DNA of 64,000 bases from Corythucha ciliata (GCA_038030265.1 CM075942.1:66282926-66346925), one strand, 5' to 3'; shown: positions 22,253 through 34,582, counted from the first letter of the stretch. A program made the numbers and translations. Notes: generated from the sequence alone by a model not told the origin.

Positions 22253-25200
22253 TTAAAACAAGAAGGTCTTGATCTCGTCGTACAGGACGAGCACAAGAGC
22301 ACCTCCCGTTCCTCTGAGGACGTTGGAGAAAGCTCCCTTGAAGAAGGCGCCCATGCCTTCTTGTTTGGCGATGACACTCCAGCAGTGCATTGTGTTCTTG
22401 TAGATGACTTCGGACTTGGCTCGTCCGGACTGCATCATCATACGCCTTCTGACAGTGTCGAACGGGTATGAAATAATACCAGCGGCAGTTGTTACGACCT
22501 TTTAAAAACAATCGAAAAGGTGAGACGAAAGGCTTCGAACAATCTTGACACTAAAGAAAGTTACCTGAGCGATACCCCACGAAAGGAAGAACCCGGCGTT
22601 TTTGGGATCGGGCAACATTCCCTTAGCGGTGTCGAAGCATCCAAAGTAGGACGCTCGGTAGATAATAATACCCTGGACGGATACACCGAAACCACGGTAT
22701 AGACCGACCATACCGTCCTTCTTGAAGATCTTTTTCAAACAGTCACCGAGACCGTTAAATTCTCGTGCTCCTCCACTTTTACCGACATCGGCCGCTAACC
22801 TTTACGCAAACAAAGAAGGCTTTTAATATAAGTTTTTAAGGAGCTTTAAAGAATAGATGGGGGGGAGGGGTACCTGGTTCGGGCAAAGTCGAGCGGGTAG
22901 ACAAAGCAGAGTGAGGTGGCACCAGCGGCACCACCGGAGGCCAAGTTTCCGGCGAAGTAGCGCCAGAATTGAGTGTTTTTGTCGACATTTCCAAGGAAAA
23001 CTTGCTTGTACTTGTCTTTGAAAGCGAAGTTGAGGGCTTGAGTGGGGAAATACCTGATGACATTGGCCATGTTTCCTCTCCAGTAGGCCAAGATTCCTTG
23101 TTCCCTGGGGATACGAACGAAGCAGTCGACCATACCTGGAAAAAAGAGACTCTCATTATTATTAATTCGATCGTTATCCGTGTCATTTGTTTTCGAAACG
23201 CGATAGTTATAGGGGACCATATTCAAATTCCTCTGGCATAAAAATACGCCGCGGAGTACGCAAAGCGACTAGTTAGTGGCAATAACTGTGATCAGAGAGC
23301 AATTTCTTGAAACTTTCGATAACTCATGTATATTTACCTGCAGGCTTGTTCTGTGGGGAAGGGGAGCGTCCAATTTCGAAAATGTTCAAGTCCATCTGTA
23401 CCATTATGGAGCAAAATAGTCAGTTCTGAAGGCAACCAACTAATGGGACAAAATTACCCATTTCAGCCCCCCCCCCCCTTGAATATACTTCAAAATATAC
23501 TTCAAGTTCCGTGGTGGTTGCTCGTAAGAGTCAAGTCGGAAAAACAGTCAGCTGTAAGGGAAAGGCAAGGATTTCCCTGGGACAGAGAAAAAATCGGGGA
23601 ATGTTTCTGAAGCTTACTTAAATTACTACATAAAATGTTAGGTTTTTATTAAAAAATGTTGAGATCAGATCAGTTCTTCGACAGTGCGGAAAACTCTGCT
23701 CTCCAAATCTGATTATTTGACCAAAAATAAAGAGGGATTAAGATTGAGCCGGAACAATCAGCCTCAAATTTTCCAGTTAGGCCTGACAAACTCGCTACAA
23801 GCCTCGAAAAAACGTAAAATCTTCAGAATTTAGGAAATCGAGTGGGGAATTGCCGATTTTGCCTGGGAAATTCAGCGTCGAAACTAAAAAATTATGATCA
23901 GAGGCAAGGTTTTCGTGTCCAAAACTGGAAATCTAGCAATAGAAAAATACTGTTAGGCTACAAACTGGAACATTTTTTGTCCACACCAAGCAACAGTGCC
24001 CAAGTTCCCTATTGCAGGGAGCATGAACTATCATTGAACTGTCCCATTGGAACCATTTTAGGCCCCTCTCGCTCGCAATTTTTCAGGTTTTCCCTGCTCC
24101 CAAGGGAAGATTTGTCCACTACCATCCAATTCAGGTGTCACGCGCCTAAGCGCTGTGTTGCGCCTGATACGTTTGAACCCTTTCGGGGCCTGGGCCTAGT
24201 TTGAAGGGAACATGGCAGGCTGTTGGTCAGCGGAAGACAATAGGAATAAGCTGCTATAGCCCGTCAAGTTATACGTGGACCTCGCCCTCCTGAGATCAGT
24301 CCCTCGGGGGATTTCGAATTGAATATTAACACTTATCTTTGGTAAACAGTGGGACAAACAATTCGGTAACGAAAGAAGAGGGAAGAGATGTTGCAAGTAA
24401 TCGAATGAGAGAGCGCTGGCCGCGGGTTCATGTTCTTCTTGACGGGCTATAGATTTAAGAATGTATTCAGTGATCTTCCATATCGAATCCACAACTCAAG
24501 TTGTTTTAAAAATCATACAGTTTGTTACCATAGTCTGTCTACTTAGTGATGGACTCTCGAACTATTTACTCTGATGGACTTACGAACTATTATTAACTCT
24601 CGAAAAATCCTAATGAACTCAAAAAAATACTGCAAGCGCTATCACTGCGTCTAGACGCTTTACTGTGATCATTTGTTCTAAAACTATTCCCAGCGCGTTT
24701 TTTTTTTATTATAAGGGTAAAGGGGAAGCTCATTCCACTAAATTCAAGGGCGGGCGAGAGCCCATCACTAATGGCGTTTTACATTCAATGCAATACAATA
24801 GTGTGGTGTAAGTTTTTCCACCCGTCCTCTCTTGATTGTAACATATGTTTTTGGAGAGGACGCGGCACTGCTCTTGTGTAGTGTGTTAAATGGAAATCGC
24901 CATAAGGGAACAGACCGTAACAGCTATCCCGCTTTGCACAGAATTTATGCTTTTGGGTAACTCATTTCCACCCGTTCTTTCTTGTCAAGTCATGTGATAA
25001 TGGAGAAGACCGGGGGAAATGAATTGCACTATAGCAGAACTTTATGCAAATGGGAACGGAATAAGTGTCATCTTTTCAAAATGCTTCAAGGTGGCTTTAA
25101 ATTTAAGGATGGTCTCAGAATACGGTCCTGAAGTTAAACATTTAAGGGGGAACTGCAGTGATGATTCCTCGACCCCCCTCCAATCACCCTCGTCTACTAC

Positions 25201-28200
25201 TCGGCATACATTTTATGGCCTTATTTCTGCACCAATCCTGGTTTTTAAGGTCTCGTTATAATCTCCAGGAAATTCCGCATATGCAGTAGATTTCCTTTTT
25301 CCAAATAAGTCGGAAAAAAAACCGTGAAATTACAAGGTAAAAGTTTAAGGCGAATTTAATTAAAATAACTTCTGGGATTAAATTTGAAAAAAGGAAAACT
25401 ACTGCATATGCGGAATTTCCTGAAGATAAAAACGAGTCCTTAAAAACCAGGATTGGTGCAGAAATAAGGCGAGAAAATGTACGCCGAGTAGTAGACGAGG
25501 GGCGGTTGAAGGGGAGTCGAGGAATTACCCGTGCAACTCCCCCTTAACTGCAAAACTGATCATGGATCTCTCCTATCTACCACGTGTGGGTCAGCAAACA
25601 CAGCCCTGTACCCTGCTGCGGATCTCCTTAAGAAGTGGCCAGTACCTAGGCCGTTGCCGGCCCTTACCTGGGCTGTACCCCATCTTTGGCCCGGACTCCC
25701 CAGCAGAGTCGGTCCCTTCACTCAACTCGACCCGTTAGCCGCGACTGGAGGCCAGCCCGAGAGGTACCACGTGGAGGTGGGTCTTAATTCAGAGCTGAGG
25801 ACGCTGGCTTGCGCCATGGACAGAAACCGAGCGGGGAAGGTGCCCCTGTACCCTGCATAGTAGCCAAGACTCAAGAGTCGTCCTTGCCACTCTGGGCCCC
25901 CATTCTTCGCCCAATATTCTGTGCGGGAGGCACACGCACACGACGCACTTTTTTACTGTTTGACCCTTTAATTCAATTTCTTGAACTAGCATTCAACCAA
26001 ACCAAAGTCATAGAAAACCAAACAAACCTAAAACTTCACTTTTCAGGCCCGTTCACAAGCTCTATGTTTGCGTTGTGTGGAGTTTATGCGACCAAACAAA
26101 TTTATTCCCTCGAAAAATGAAGCATTTTGATAGGTTGCATAGACACCAAACAAAAAAAAAATAGAGCTTGTGAACGGGGCCTTAACGTTTTTAACTACTT
26201 TGAACACTAGCTACAGTAGAAGACAGGACAGAAAAGTCTCCGTGTGTACAGGGGTTTAAGGCGCCTTTACATGCAAGCTTTATAAAGCTGAGCTATGGGC
26301 TTCATTTCAACCAATCAGATCGCTGCGAGTACACAGCGCGGAGCACTCTGATTGGTTGAAGCCCACAGCTCAGTTTTCAAAACCTTTCATGCTAAGGCGG
26401 CTTTAGTTTTGTAATCTAATCCATCGGTGAGCAAAGTGGTGGATTTAGGAACATGCCCTATGCTTTCATCAACCGCGAAACTTACACCCAGGCAATTTCA
26501 TCATAAGAAACAGGGTGTTCAAACTTACTGCTGAAAATTCTACTTTATAAAAAAGCTGGTGGCGTGGCTTTCCGACTATCAGCTCTGTCAATTTCGCCCT
26601 TGAAACTGATAGTTCATGTTGGAAAACGACGACTTTTGCTAATAAACGGGACTTGTGATTCAAAATCCAAGCATTATCCGCCCGTGAGGGGTTTTCTTGC
26701 TATTTCGCAAGTTTTAGTAAGCTTGTTACTTGCGATTTCGCGTATAAAACTGACAAGCCGATCACATGAACGGACTTTCAGGCCCATAAATTGAACATTG
26801 GGCTGAAGAAATGGCCATTCAGCTTCGGATCGAGTTACTATTCCAACGAACCAACGCCAAGGAACTTTTCAGAGAACAAACTTTTTTAGGATTCCGTTTG
26901 TATGAAAGTACCTGGAAAAGGGAGGGAGAGGGGATTCGTTGCTCTATGTGAAGCCCGGTATACACGGTCAAACTTGTCGTCAGTCTTGCTATTAATTAAC
27001 GTGTCCAAATCTGTTTCCAAAGCTTCTTTTTTACTAAATCAGCTGTAGAAACAGATATGAACCAATTAATTAATAGCAAAACTGACGATAAGTTTGAACG
27101 TGTAGACTGGGCTTTAAAAACACCAATTATTTTTTGGAACCATTCAAGTCGATTATTTTCATGGTTTTCAACATAGACAAAATAATATGCTACTGCATTG
27201 ATAGCATGAGATACTTCAGGCGCTGAAAAGTGTGCATTTCAAAAACCCGTCGAAGGCGTTACTTTCGTCGGGACTAAAATCTGGTTAGAGCTGGTTAGCA
27301 CTGCAAGCAAGGTTTTTTCATTAAATTTCAGTGTCATTTCAAGCTCATAACTTACACAAATTGAATAGAGCCGTCTGTCATCCTCGGCTAGTACCCCTAC
27401 GAAAGTGGTTAATAGTTGGTCTTATTCGTAAAAATTTATCATATTTTTATTGAATGTTATTTAAATGAAGTTAACAAAAGCCTTGAAAGAAGCGCGAGTT
27501 GAGATAACACGACCTAGACATCGTTTATATATATTATTATTTGGTAGGTAACGTAAACTGGAGGACTCTTTTATGAGATAATTGTAAGATTACCCACTTT
27601 TGATAAATAAATTTAACTCTTGCGGTAACAATTCAATTGAAGAAAATTGATGAGGGGTTTCAAGTTGTAAAACAAGAGAATAAGTTTTCGAAGAAAAAAG
27701 TAACTTTTCATTCCTTTTTTTTCAGTGTGCAGTGTACTTTACAAACAAAAAATTAAATGAATAAAAATCCGTTTGTTTGAGCGCACACGAAAGGGGCTCG
27801 TGAACAACGACCTTGGCTGTTGTTCTCTTTTTAAACGCATATTGGCCAAATTGGCTCGGGTCCTTTTATTTTTGGAGGCATTACGGAGGAAAAAACCTAT
27901 GACGAAAATACGTTCGTTGCAACACATAGGGACCTTGCCCTTTAAAAGCAAAAAATCGAACCCTAAACACTGTTCAGCACAATTACGATTACGTATTCCT
28001 TCCTTGAAACAGTCGCAGAGATACGAGTTTTAATAGAGTACAGGTCAGGTGTATACGTTAAGTCCATTTACGGATTATTTTATTTTTCTGCCTTGGAATA
28101 AACAATATTTTAGAAATCAGATTTCATGAAAACTCGCCCCCCTCATTCAGCCGAAAATTCTCACAACGAAAAACTGCCAGGTGACCTAAATGAGTTAATT

Positions 28201-29127
28201 CAAAATAGACAAAGATAAACTGGGAGTAAAATGTGGAGCTCCGCCCACTTTTCCACTTCGAGCAATTTCACTCGCACGGCTATCGGCCACATTGATTTCA
28301 AGGACGCATTCAACCGGCACTTGAAGGGCACGTTTTTCTTAAATTCCTTCCCAGGAATACTCGTTATTCCCGGCGGCTGTGGCTGCCAAGTGACAAGAAC
28401 AAAGAGAACTAAGAATATTCAAACAACTAAACTAAAAACGGTAACATAATCGTGAAGCGTAAAGCTTCAGGTCAAGGTGGATGGAAGAGGGTGGTTCTAC
28501 AAATCTGGTACTAGGTCGCCACGTGTGGAACTCGAATAGATAATTTCAAAATGCACTTTAAATTGTCTTTCGACTGAAATACATGACGCTACGTCACGGT
28601 TTTTTAGGTTGCGAAAGGGGAGTGAAAAGTGAATAGAGAATTCGGCCATTTTAACAATCGGTCTTCTAGAAAGAGACGCGCAAGCGCCACTGAACACGAG
28701 GAAAAAAGATTTTTCTCCTTACTTCCAAAGGCCAAGGTGTGGTAAAACCACGTTTCCGAGACTGGGCTGAAAATGAAAAATGCCGGCCGGAAACATTATA
28801 GAATGATACACTGAAATTGGGGACTGTTTGTGACGTTATAAAACTGGGTATTACTCGCGGAATGGTATGGCACTGATTAACTAGGTCAATCGGCCGTGCC
28901 ACGGTCTGAACTGAATTAGCAGCAGGGGGGGACTCGTTAATACGGCAAAATATTCTCTTACCTTTGTATCTCTTGTCCTCGGCAATTTGTTGCGAGATGT
29001 GCTGAACTTGGAGTAAAAGTTTCACTCGCTCGATGGGAGCCACGGACGTCTTGGAGATGGCCGCGGCGACACCACCGGCTAAGAAGTCCTTAGCGAAGGA
29101 AATGGGATCCGTGATGGCAGGCTGCAT
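22253..29127 (-). CDS. ANT: Mitochondrial ADP/ATP translocase (SLC25 carrier)
   Basis: It exchanges cytosolic ADP for matrix ATP across the inner mitochondrial membrane. Exons in coding order: 29127-28962, 23135-22874, 22799-22565 and 22498-22253. Phases agree throughout and give 302 residues, the normal size. The three mitochondrial-carrier repeats show their P-x-[DE]-x-x-[RK] signatures: PIERVK at 31, PLDFAR at 136 and PFDTVR at 233. The ADP/ATP-carrier hallmark RRRMMM is at 238-243. Other family stretches are [29 protein letters not shown] and [17 protein letters not shown]. No frameshift or missing residue was seen, so the gene looks functional. Introns 2 and 3 are 74 and 66 bp, but intron 1 is 5.8 kb and repeat-filled. 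The insect orthologue is sesB-like; the paralogue was not resolved. Confidence 0.97.
24355..24460 (+). repeat. Dispersed repeat, partner of 15985-16110
   Basis: It carries the same ordered blocks as 15985-16110 (GAATGAGAGAGCGCTG, GTTCTTCTT), without the downstream CCACAGC minisatellite. Confidence 0.5.
24772..24902. mobile_element. MITE family A, copy 2 (diverged)
   Basis: GGCGTTTTACATTC at the left roughly mirrors TTAAATGGAAATCGCC at the right, with the internal TTTCCACCCGTCCTCTC block of the family. It lies head-to-tail with copy 3. Confidence 0.5.
24924..25062. mobile_element. MITE family A, copy 3
   Basis: The internal blocks CTCATTTCCACCCGTTCT and GGAAATGAATTGCA match copies 1 and 4, and TTATGC-containing arms are inverted. 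It is separated from copy 2 by about 20 bp, giving a tandem pair. Confidence 0.6.
25142..25547. mobile_element. TTAA-flanked MITE family D, copy 1
   Basis: TTAAGGGGGAACTGCA at the left is mirrored near the right end by TGCAACTCCCCCTTAA. Arms of about 150 bp carry CTCGTCTACTACTCGG, TTCTGCACCAATCCTGG and CATATGCAG, all inverted in the other arm. Copies lie at 39541-39828 and 41664-42065. The TTAA at both ends suggests a piggyBac-type target site. Confidence 0.8.
25620..25750 (+). repeat. Dispersed repeat, copy 2 (partner of 345-470)
   Basis: Same orientation and order of shared blocks as 345-470 (CCTTAAGA, TTGCCGGCCCTTACC, CATCTTTGGCCCGGA, CTCGACCCGTTAGCCGCGA). It lies within intron 1 of the carrier gene. 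Confidence 0.6.
26045..26182. mobile_element. MITE, GTTCACAAGCTCTAT ends
   Basis: AGGCCCGTTCACAAGCTCTA at the left mirrors TAGAGCTTGTGAACGGGGCC at the right. 138 bp, non-coding, in the carrier intron. Confidence 0.75.
26262..26399. mobile_element. MITE family B, copy 2
   Basis: It matches the element at 2074-2217, with AGCTATGGGCTTCA, AACCAATCAGA and CACAGCGCGGAGC in the same order and mirrored ends. Both copies keep near-intact inverted repeats. Confidence 0.75.
26951..27116. mobile_element. MITE, AAGCCCGGTATACAC ends
   Basis: AAGCCCGGTATACACGGTCAA mirrors the right end TTTGAACGTGTAGACTGGGCTT with a few mismatches. Inner TGCTATTAATTAA and TTAATTAATAGCA are also mirrored. Confidence 0.7.
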
Positions 29128-30903
29128 TTCGGCTTGATTATTTTAAATTAAATAGACACTGGATCAAATTTGAAGAAGGAACTGATGCAAATTTTGCTAG
29201 AGGGATTTGACGAGAGATGCTCTCTCGGAGGTGGTCTCGGCTCAAAAGGACGGTCGTATTCGAGTGGGGGATCAATAGGTCTGCCCTCTCCACTTTGTGC
29301 TCCCACAGTTCCCCTGAATATTCTGTTGAGGGTGGTGAGGTACTCAGAAAGCCTCCGAGTAGTTTCATTATCATTTACGTCGAACTGAAAAGGCTCCAGA
29401 GAATTCTGGGGGGCATACCCGAATTCCCTGGTTTTTCTACGTTACCGTCTTCACCTGCTTGCCGACGTGGGCGCGATTTTTCTCCCGTGCCGACTTCCGT
29501 GGTCCACGCCCCCTTTTTTCACCTTGGCCTTTACATTTTTTCACAAAATCTCGCCGTTCATAATCTACAATGACGCAAAGTGAAAACGCGTAAGCAATCT
29601 CACACTTTTCGAACAAAGGGAAGAGGCCATCTCAGAAGGACCTCGATGTGAGAATTTGCCCTCCAAGTTTAACGGTCATCCGAAGATATCGAGAGTGCCC
29701 TAATTATTCGGCTTAAGGTCTAACAAAAGTTATTTTCAATCGCCCTTGTTTTTGAGAAATCACGGCTATTGTAGTTCGTGGCTGACAGCCAAGTGGGATA
29801 CCCGCTGATGACCTAAGGCACAATGACTTAATGGTTTTAAAGCGTTTCTTATAGTGCCGCGAAATGATGCCAGAGACGTGGTAGAATTTAAAAATAGATA
29901 TGCATCGTGAAAGTGCCTTTGAAATTTTCTTAATGATGACGGGGAAAGTAACAATAATTAGGCACTTATTAAAAACCATTTAATTCTCAAATTCAAATTG
30001 TGTTGTAGGGGGCCGTAGAGGCCCCAAACTAAATTTGACATGGCCTGGAATATCAGTGACACTCATTCTAAAGCTACTGGGAACCAAAATTCTCATGTAA
30101 GGTCTGTTTCAGCAGGGTGTTTGGAACATGTTCAGAGCAGAATTCAGAATAAAATTTAATCACCCCCCCCCCCATTCATATCACGTGTGCATCAGGGCCG
30201 GATTAAGCGATTCAATAATATGCGGGGGCCAGAGAGGTTGGTGGGGCCACTTTGATGGAATATTAATATGAATATTAGGGGTATTCATGAAAAATGTGTA
30301 GCCCATAGAAACGGAGAAATTGGATAATAAAATACGAAATAACAGTGTTTACGTCGATAGCATAAATGTTAAACTTCTGAGAATGAATACTTCTATTATA
30401 AAGCACATAATTTAATAAGATACACCCAGTATATTGTTATTAGAATTTTTAAAACATTAGGTAACCTTTCATGATTCATTTTGTTACAATTTTTCGATCA
30501 GAGATTCAAAACGTGAAATCGTGGAGAATATCCTTCTCCATACTCAATATATGCTTGGTCGCGTCAAATTAGCCAGGAGGTCCTAACACATGGTCGTTCG
30601 CATTATGTTTTCGATGAGCTTCTTTATTGAAAATGAGCGTTCTCCGCTGCTATTGGCCACCATCATTGGCGAAGAGCGATTATTTCAGCATTGGCGAGTG
30701 TTGAGCAAAGATCACCATCTAAAATTCACCTCCCCCCCCCCACAACAAACAAAAACAAAACATTGAAATTAAATTAAAAATCTTATTAAAGATTAAAGCA
30801 CCCTCTTGTGCTTGCTATTCTTAAAAAAACGGGAGAGAGGAACACAGAAAATCCACCCAAATTCCTCCACGTTTTTCCCGCATATAAGCGAACTTTTTCA
30901 ATA

Positions 30904-31441
30904 TTAGGGAGTTATTGCATACCCGTCTGACGCTTAACGTTTACGGTTATGTGACGTCACCATAAGCGTAGCCGTTTGTGTCGGCGGAAAAAGATTTATT
31001 GCAAATAGTAGTTGCGCTAAAATATGAACACATCATGGTAGGGCATAGATGCACTTAATTCCTTCAAATGAATTAATAAAACACCTCCTCGTACAGGGGG
31101 GGGGTTGTAATAGAAAAGTGAAACACGTGTGATACGGGATGAGAATGAATTTCACAGTCATATGTGCATAAATTTTAGCTGTCAAGGTCTTTAAACGTTT
31201 GTGACCGACGCTTAAACTCAAAATTTGAATTTTACGCTTATCATGACGTCACTTAACCGTTAACGTTAACCGTCAGACGGTTATGCAATAGATACTTGTA
31301 GCAACTCCGCCGCTAACGCTAACGCAAACGATAAATCAGTCGTTGCTTGGTTACAAAACATTTGATTGGTTGAAATTTGAAAACAAAGTTTATGGAGGAT
31401 TTAACGGGAAAGTGCTAAAACTCACTAATAACTCCCTATTA
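30904..31441. mobile_element. Composite of nested inverted-repeat elements
   Basis: TTAGGGAGTTATT at the left is mirrored by AATAACTCCCTA at the right. Inside, TTGCATACCCGTCTGACG and CATAAGCG (30.91-30.97 kb) are mirrored at 31.24-31.29 kb. A half copy of the 54.5-kb element (31098-31190) and GCTAACG motifs like those of the 35.3-kb element lie within. The order suggests successive insertions. Confidence 0.6.
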
Positions 31442-33240
31442 ACTGCGAATTTTTGTTCTAATTTTTACCGCAAATGAGTGTTTTCTCTCAATTTTACCGA
31501 GAACAAGCACTTTGATTTTTTTAGCAGTGAAAAGGTCGCCATTAACCGCGAACTAGCGTATTTTCTTAATTTTCGCATTTTTTTAAACTGGAGAGTTTAA
31601 CTCAAGCTGATGAAAAACGAATGATTTCACCAAAACAGACAAATCTGCATTAAAAACTGCCGATTAAATGCTTCAAGTTGCGATTTTACTAAAAAAAACT
31701 TATGATTTCTCGCCAAAGCAGACGTGTTACCCCCCCCCCCCTGAAACTGAATATTTCACTACAAAACTGATGATTTTAACTTACAACTTTTCCGTTGCAT
31801 TTAAAAAATGAGTATATTTTACACCCGAAACGACGATTTCACCCAAAATTGGATATATTACTCCAAAACTGACAATTTCACACTGTAAATCAGGTTTACC
31901 CCAAAATGAGCGTTTTTAGGCCAAAAGGGATGAACCACAAAACTGACGAATTCATCCCAGACGTGGCGATTTTTTACCAAAACGGACGATTTCACGCCAA
32001 GGCTGACTTGTTGCCACACCCGACACACCACACTGTATTAAAAACTGCCGATTTTATCCCTCAAGTCGCGATTTCACTCAAGAAACGTATGATTTCTCGC
32101 TAAAGCTGACGTGAACCCCCCCCCCCCCCAACTGAAGACGTCACTATAAAACTGGCGATTTTACCCCAAAACCAAATTTCACGGTTTAACCTTAGAAATG
32201 AATATTTATTCCCAAAATGGGTTATTTTACCACAAAACTGATGATGCTCCAAACCTGAAGCGTTCTTCTGAATATTTCTCTACAAAAACTGGCAATTTTA
32301 CCCCAAAAACTGACTGATTTAATCCTTCAACTTACGATTTCATTCCCAATACTTTCATAAACTGATTATTTTCGGTCTCCCCCACCCCTAGATTATTTTA
32401 CCTCAAAACTGGTTATTTTACTTCAATACTGACAATATCAAAATTGATGTTTTTTTTTTCTGGAAAAATGACGATATCAACACAAAAGTGACGATTTCAA
32501 GATCAAACTGAAGATTTCATTACAATACTGGTGATTTTACCGCAAGGTGATTGGAATAAGGTGGGCTCAGTTACGACGTATTTGGGGTATTCTCACAGTT
32601 TTAAAAACATTGTCTCCATTAAAAATGGAGATGGTGTTTTGCTTCATTTTTATAAATAGTTAGAATACACCTCGCACGTAATAAGTGAGCCCACCTTTTA
32701 TTCTAATCACCTTGATTTTACCGTAAAACTAATTTTGCCAGTTTTCTCTCAAAAAGAAAATTTTACCTTAGAACTGGAGGTTTTACCTTAAAATTCAAAA
32801 CCGGCAATTTCACACAACTTACGAGTTTTAACCTAAAATTGAAGTTTTTACCCTTGAACTGTCAACTGGCACTTACGTATGCTTTCTCTGCAAAACTGGC
32901 AATTTCATCTTAAAAACAAATTTAGTGGGTTTACCTCGAATCTGGCGATTTTTGCTCAAAATGGATATTTAAACGCGATTTCGGCCTGGGTTAACCACGT
33001 GGGTTCAAAGTTCCGTTCATCCCTAAGTTGAGCTTCAGAGCTTATAATTTAGCATTTTGCATGTAAAAATGTTTAAACCCTTGTCAACGATTAACCGGGC
33101 ATTGTCGACCCGGCCCTTAAACGCAAAAATGACGATATTAGCACAGAAATAGATATTTTAGTAGGCTCTAAAATTATGATTTTGGCAAAAAACTGTTAAT
33201 TTTACCACTATGCTTGGGATTCAGGTGTTTTTTTTTTGTA
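31442..33240. repeat. 1.8-kb degenerate minisatellite, AAACTGACGATTT family
   Basis: Dozens of imperfect units of about 20-30 bp built on CCCAAAACTGACGATTTTA (variants ACTGGCAATTTC, ACTGATGATTTT). Units vary in length and are heavily mutated, so the array is old. A MITE at 32544-32713 interrupts it. Confidence 0.75.
32544..32713. mobile_element. MITE inserted in the 31.4-33.2 kb minisatellite
   Basis: AAGGTGATTGGAATAAGGTG at the left mirrors the right end CACCTTTTATTCTAATCACCTT, and GGGCTCA mirrors TGAGCCC. Minisatellite units resume on both sides. Confidence 0.75.
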
Positions 33241-33264
33241 TTGTTCAGATAAGCAATATCTGAA

Positions 33265-33420
33265 AAATTGGCTTTTTAGTTGTGCCAGATCTGCGAAAAC
33301 GTTATTTTAGGGCGCGAAAACCTCGAAATTGGTATTTGAATTATGTCACCGCAGCATTTGTTTTGTGAACAACAAAAATCCTCGAAATTGATTTTTTTTA
33401 TGTGAGCGCCGACATACAAA
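33265..33420. repeat. Degenerate minisatellite, CGAAATTG family
   Basis: Units such as CCTCGAAATTGGTATTTGAA and CCTCGAAATTGATTTTTTTT match the arrays at 12.3, 17.2 and 54.2 kb. Confidence 0.5.
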
Positions 33421-34054
33421 ATTTGGTTGTCCTGAAGGATTTATACTTTCAGATCGTATCTAGGGGTGGGCAGCTGCCCCACTAAATCTGCGCTTTCGAG
33501 CCTGGGAGGCAGCTGCCCACCTCTGTCCCCTCAGGCTACGCACATGACAACAACGCTCAGAAGAGTTGGAATATCCAATATCAGATCCATGAAGTGTCGC
33601 CCTCTGAAGTGAGCTGAACGAACAACTTCCCGCCCCCCATTGTTCTTCATTTTATCCTAATGGAATGTCGATCCGATACTGAAGACTGAACTGAAACTGA
33701 ACTAACGAATGACAACTTCACGAGGTTGGTCGCTGATGGTTAGACTGTGGGAGGGGCGAAGAGAGACCGGCTGCACCACTTTTCCCTTCTACCCATCTTG
33801 AAAATCTTCTTCGTTACTTTTGAGCTTGATAATAGTGGTTGTAGTCATTTACCAGTTGAACCACTACCACCACCCTCTTCAACACCCCTTCTCATTATCT
33901 TTGAACAAGCCCGGTAGCACCAGTCGACTACAACAACAAAAAACAGATTGAAAAAGAGGGGGGAGAAAAAAAAAATTGCTAAAAAAAGTCGTACAAAAAA
34001 CCAAAGGCTGAGAAGAAGGCAATAGTAGACCCTTCTTTGATTTACCTCTCGCCT

Positions 34055-34215
34055 GTTGTACCTGGCCGCGCCGCGTGGTTTCCTACCATCAACGTTGAAG
34101 CGTATTCCTGCAGTCTCGTGTTGACAACGCGGTAGTGTAGTGTCATAGTGTGCTAATAAACAAAACCTGTAGTGGAGTTCGGTTGATTTCTTTGAACCGG
34201 CATTTTTGGTGGGAG
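34055..34215 (+). mobile_element. Possible LTR 3' end with primer-binding site
   Basis: An AATAAA at about 34.16 kb is followed by a segment ending GAACCGGCA and then TTTTTGGTGGGAGCGG. That arrangement (poly(A) signal, terminal CA, TTTGGTG) resembles the LTR/primer-binding-site junction of Gypsy or BEL elements, where TGG pairs with the tRNA CCA end. No matching LTR was found nearby, so it would be a remnant. Confidence 0.3.
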
Positions 34216-34582
34216 CGGTACCACCCCCATGTTTTTACTGGATCATCAGCCTTAAAAAAACAGAAATTTTGTGTAAGCGTTTTTTGTGATTATTAGCTTT
34301 TTTCGTAAAATAATTAGGGCAAGGCGATTAAGATAAGGGAAAATATCGACACGCTAAGCACGGCGTTTTAGATTTTGTTTCGGCCTTTCGATGCTTCAAC
34401 CCTCAGCAATTCTTTCTCAGGAAATCTGCTGGTGTCATTCAGGCATCATACCGCTTGGAGTGATTTATTTCACTTTGACTAATCCTTGTCGGCAAATTAT
34501 AAAATGTATTATCTTCGTCTGGGCAAAAATACTTTATTGCGCTAATTGTTTCTGATTAGTAAAAGAAAAGCGAAGGAGTCTG

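Larger units (their letters stand above)
23136..28961 (-). other. Intron 1 of the ADP/ATP carrier gene
   Basis: A 5.8-kb intron in a gene whose other introns are under 80 bp. It holds two family A MITEs (24.8-25.1 kb), a TTAA-flanked element (25.1-25.5 kb), dispersed-repeat copies at 24.36 and 25.62 kb, two further MITEs (26.05 and 26.95 kb) and family B copy 2 (26.26 kb). The expansion is largely transposon-driven. Confidence 0.7.

Noticed and set aside
29217..29573. 118-codon plus-strand frame opposite the carrier gene 5' region
   Set aside because: It lies over the likely promoter and untranslated leader of the carrier gene, with no splice signals or domain; likely chance.
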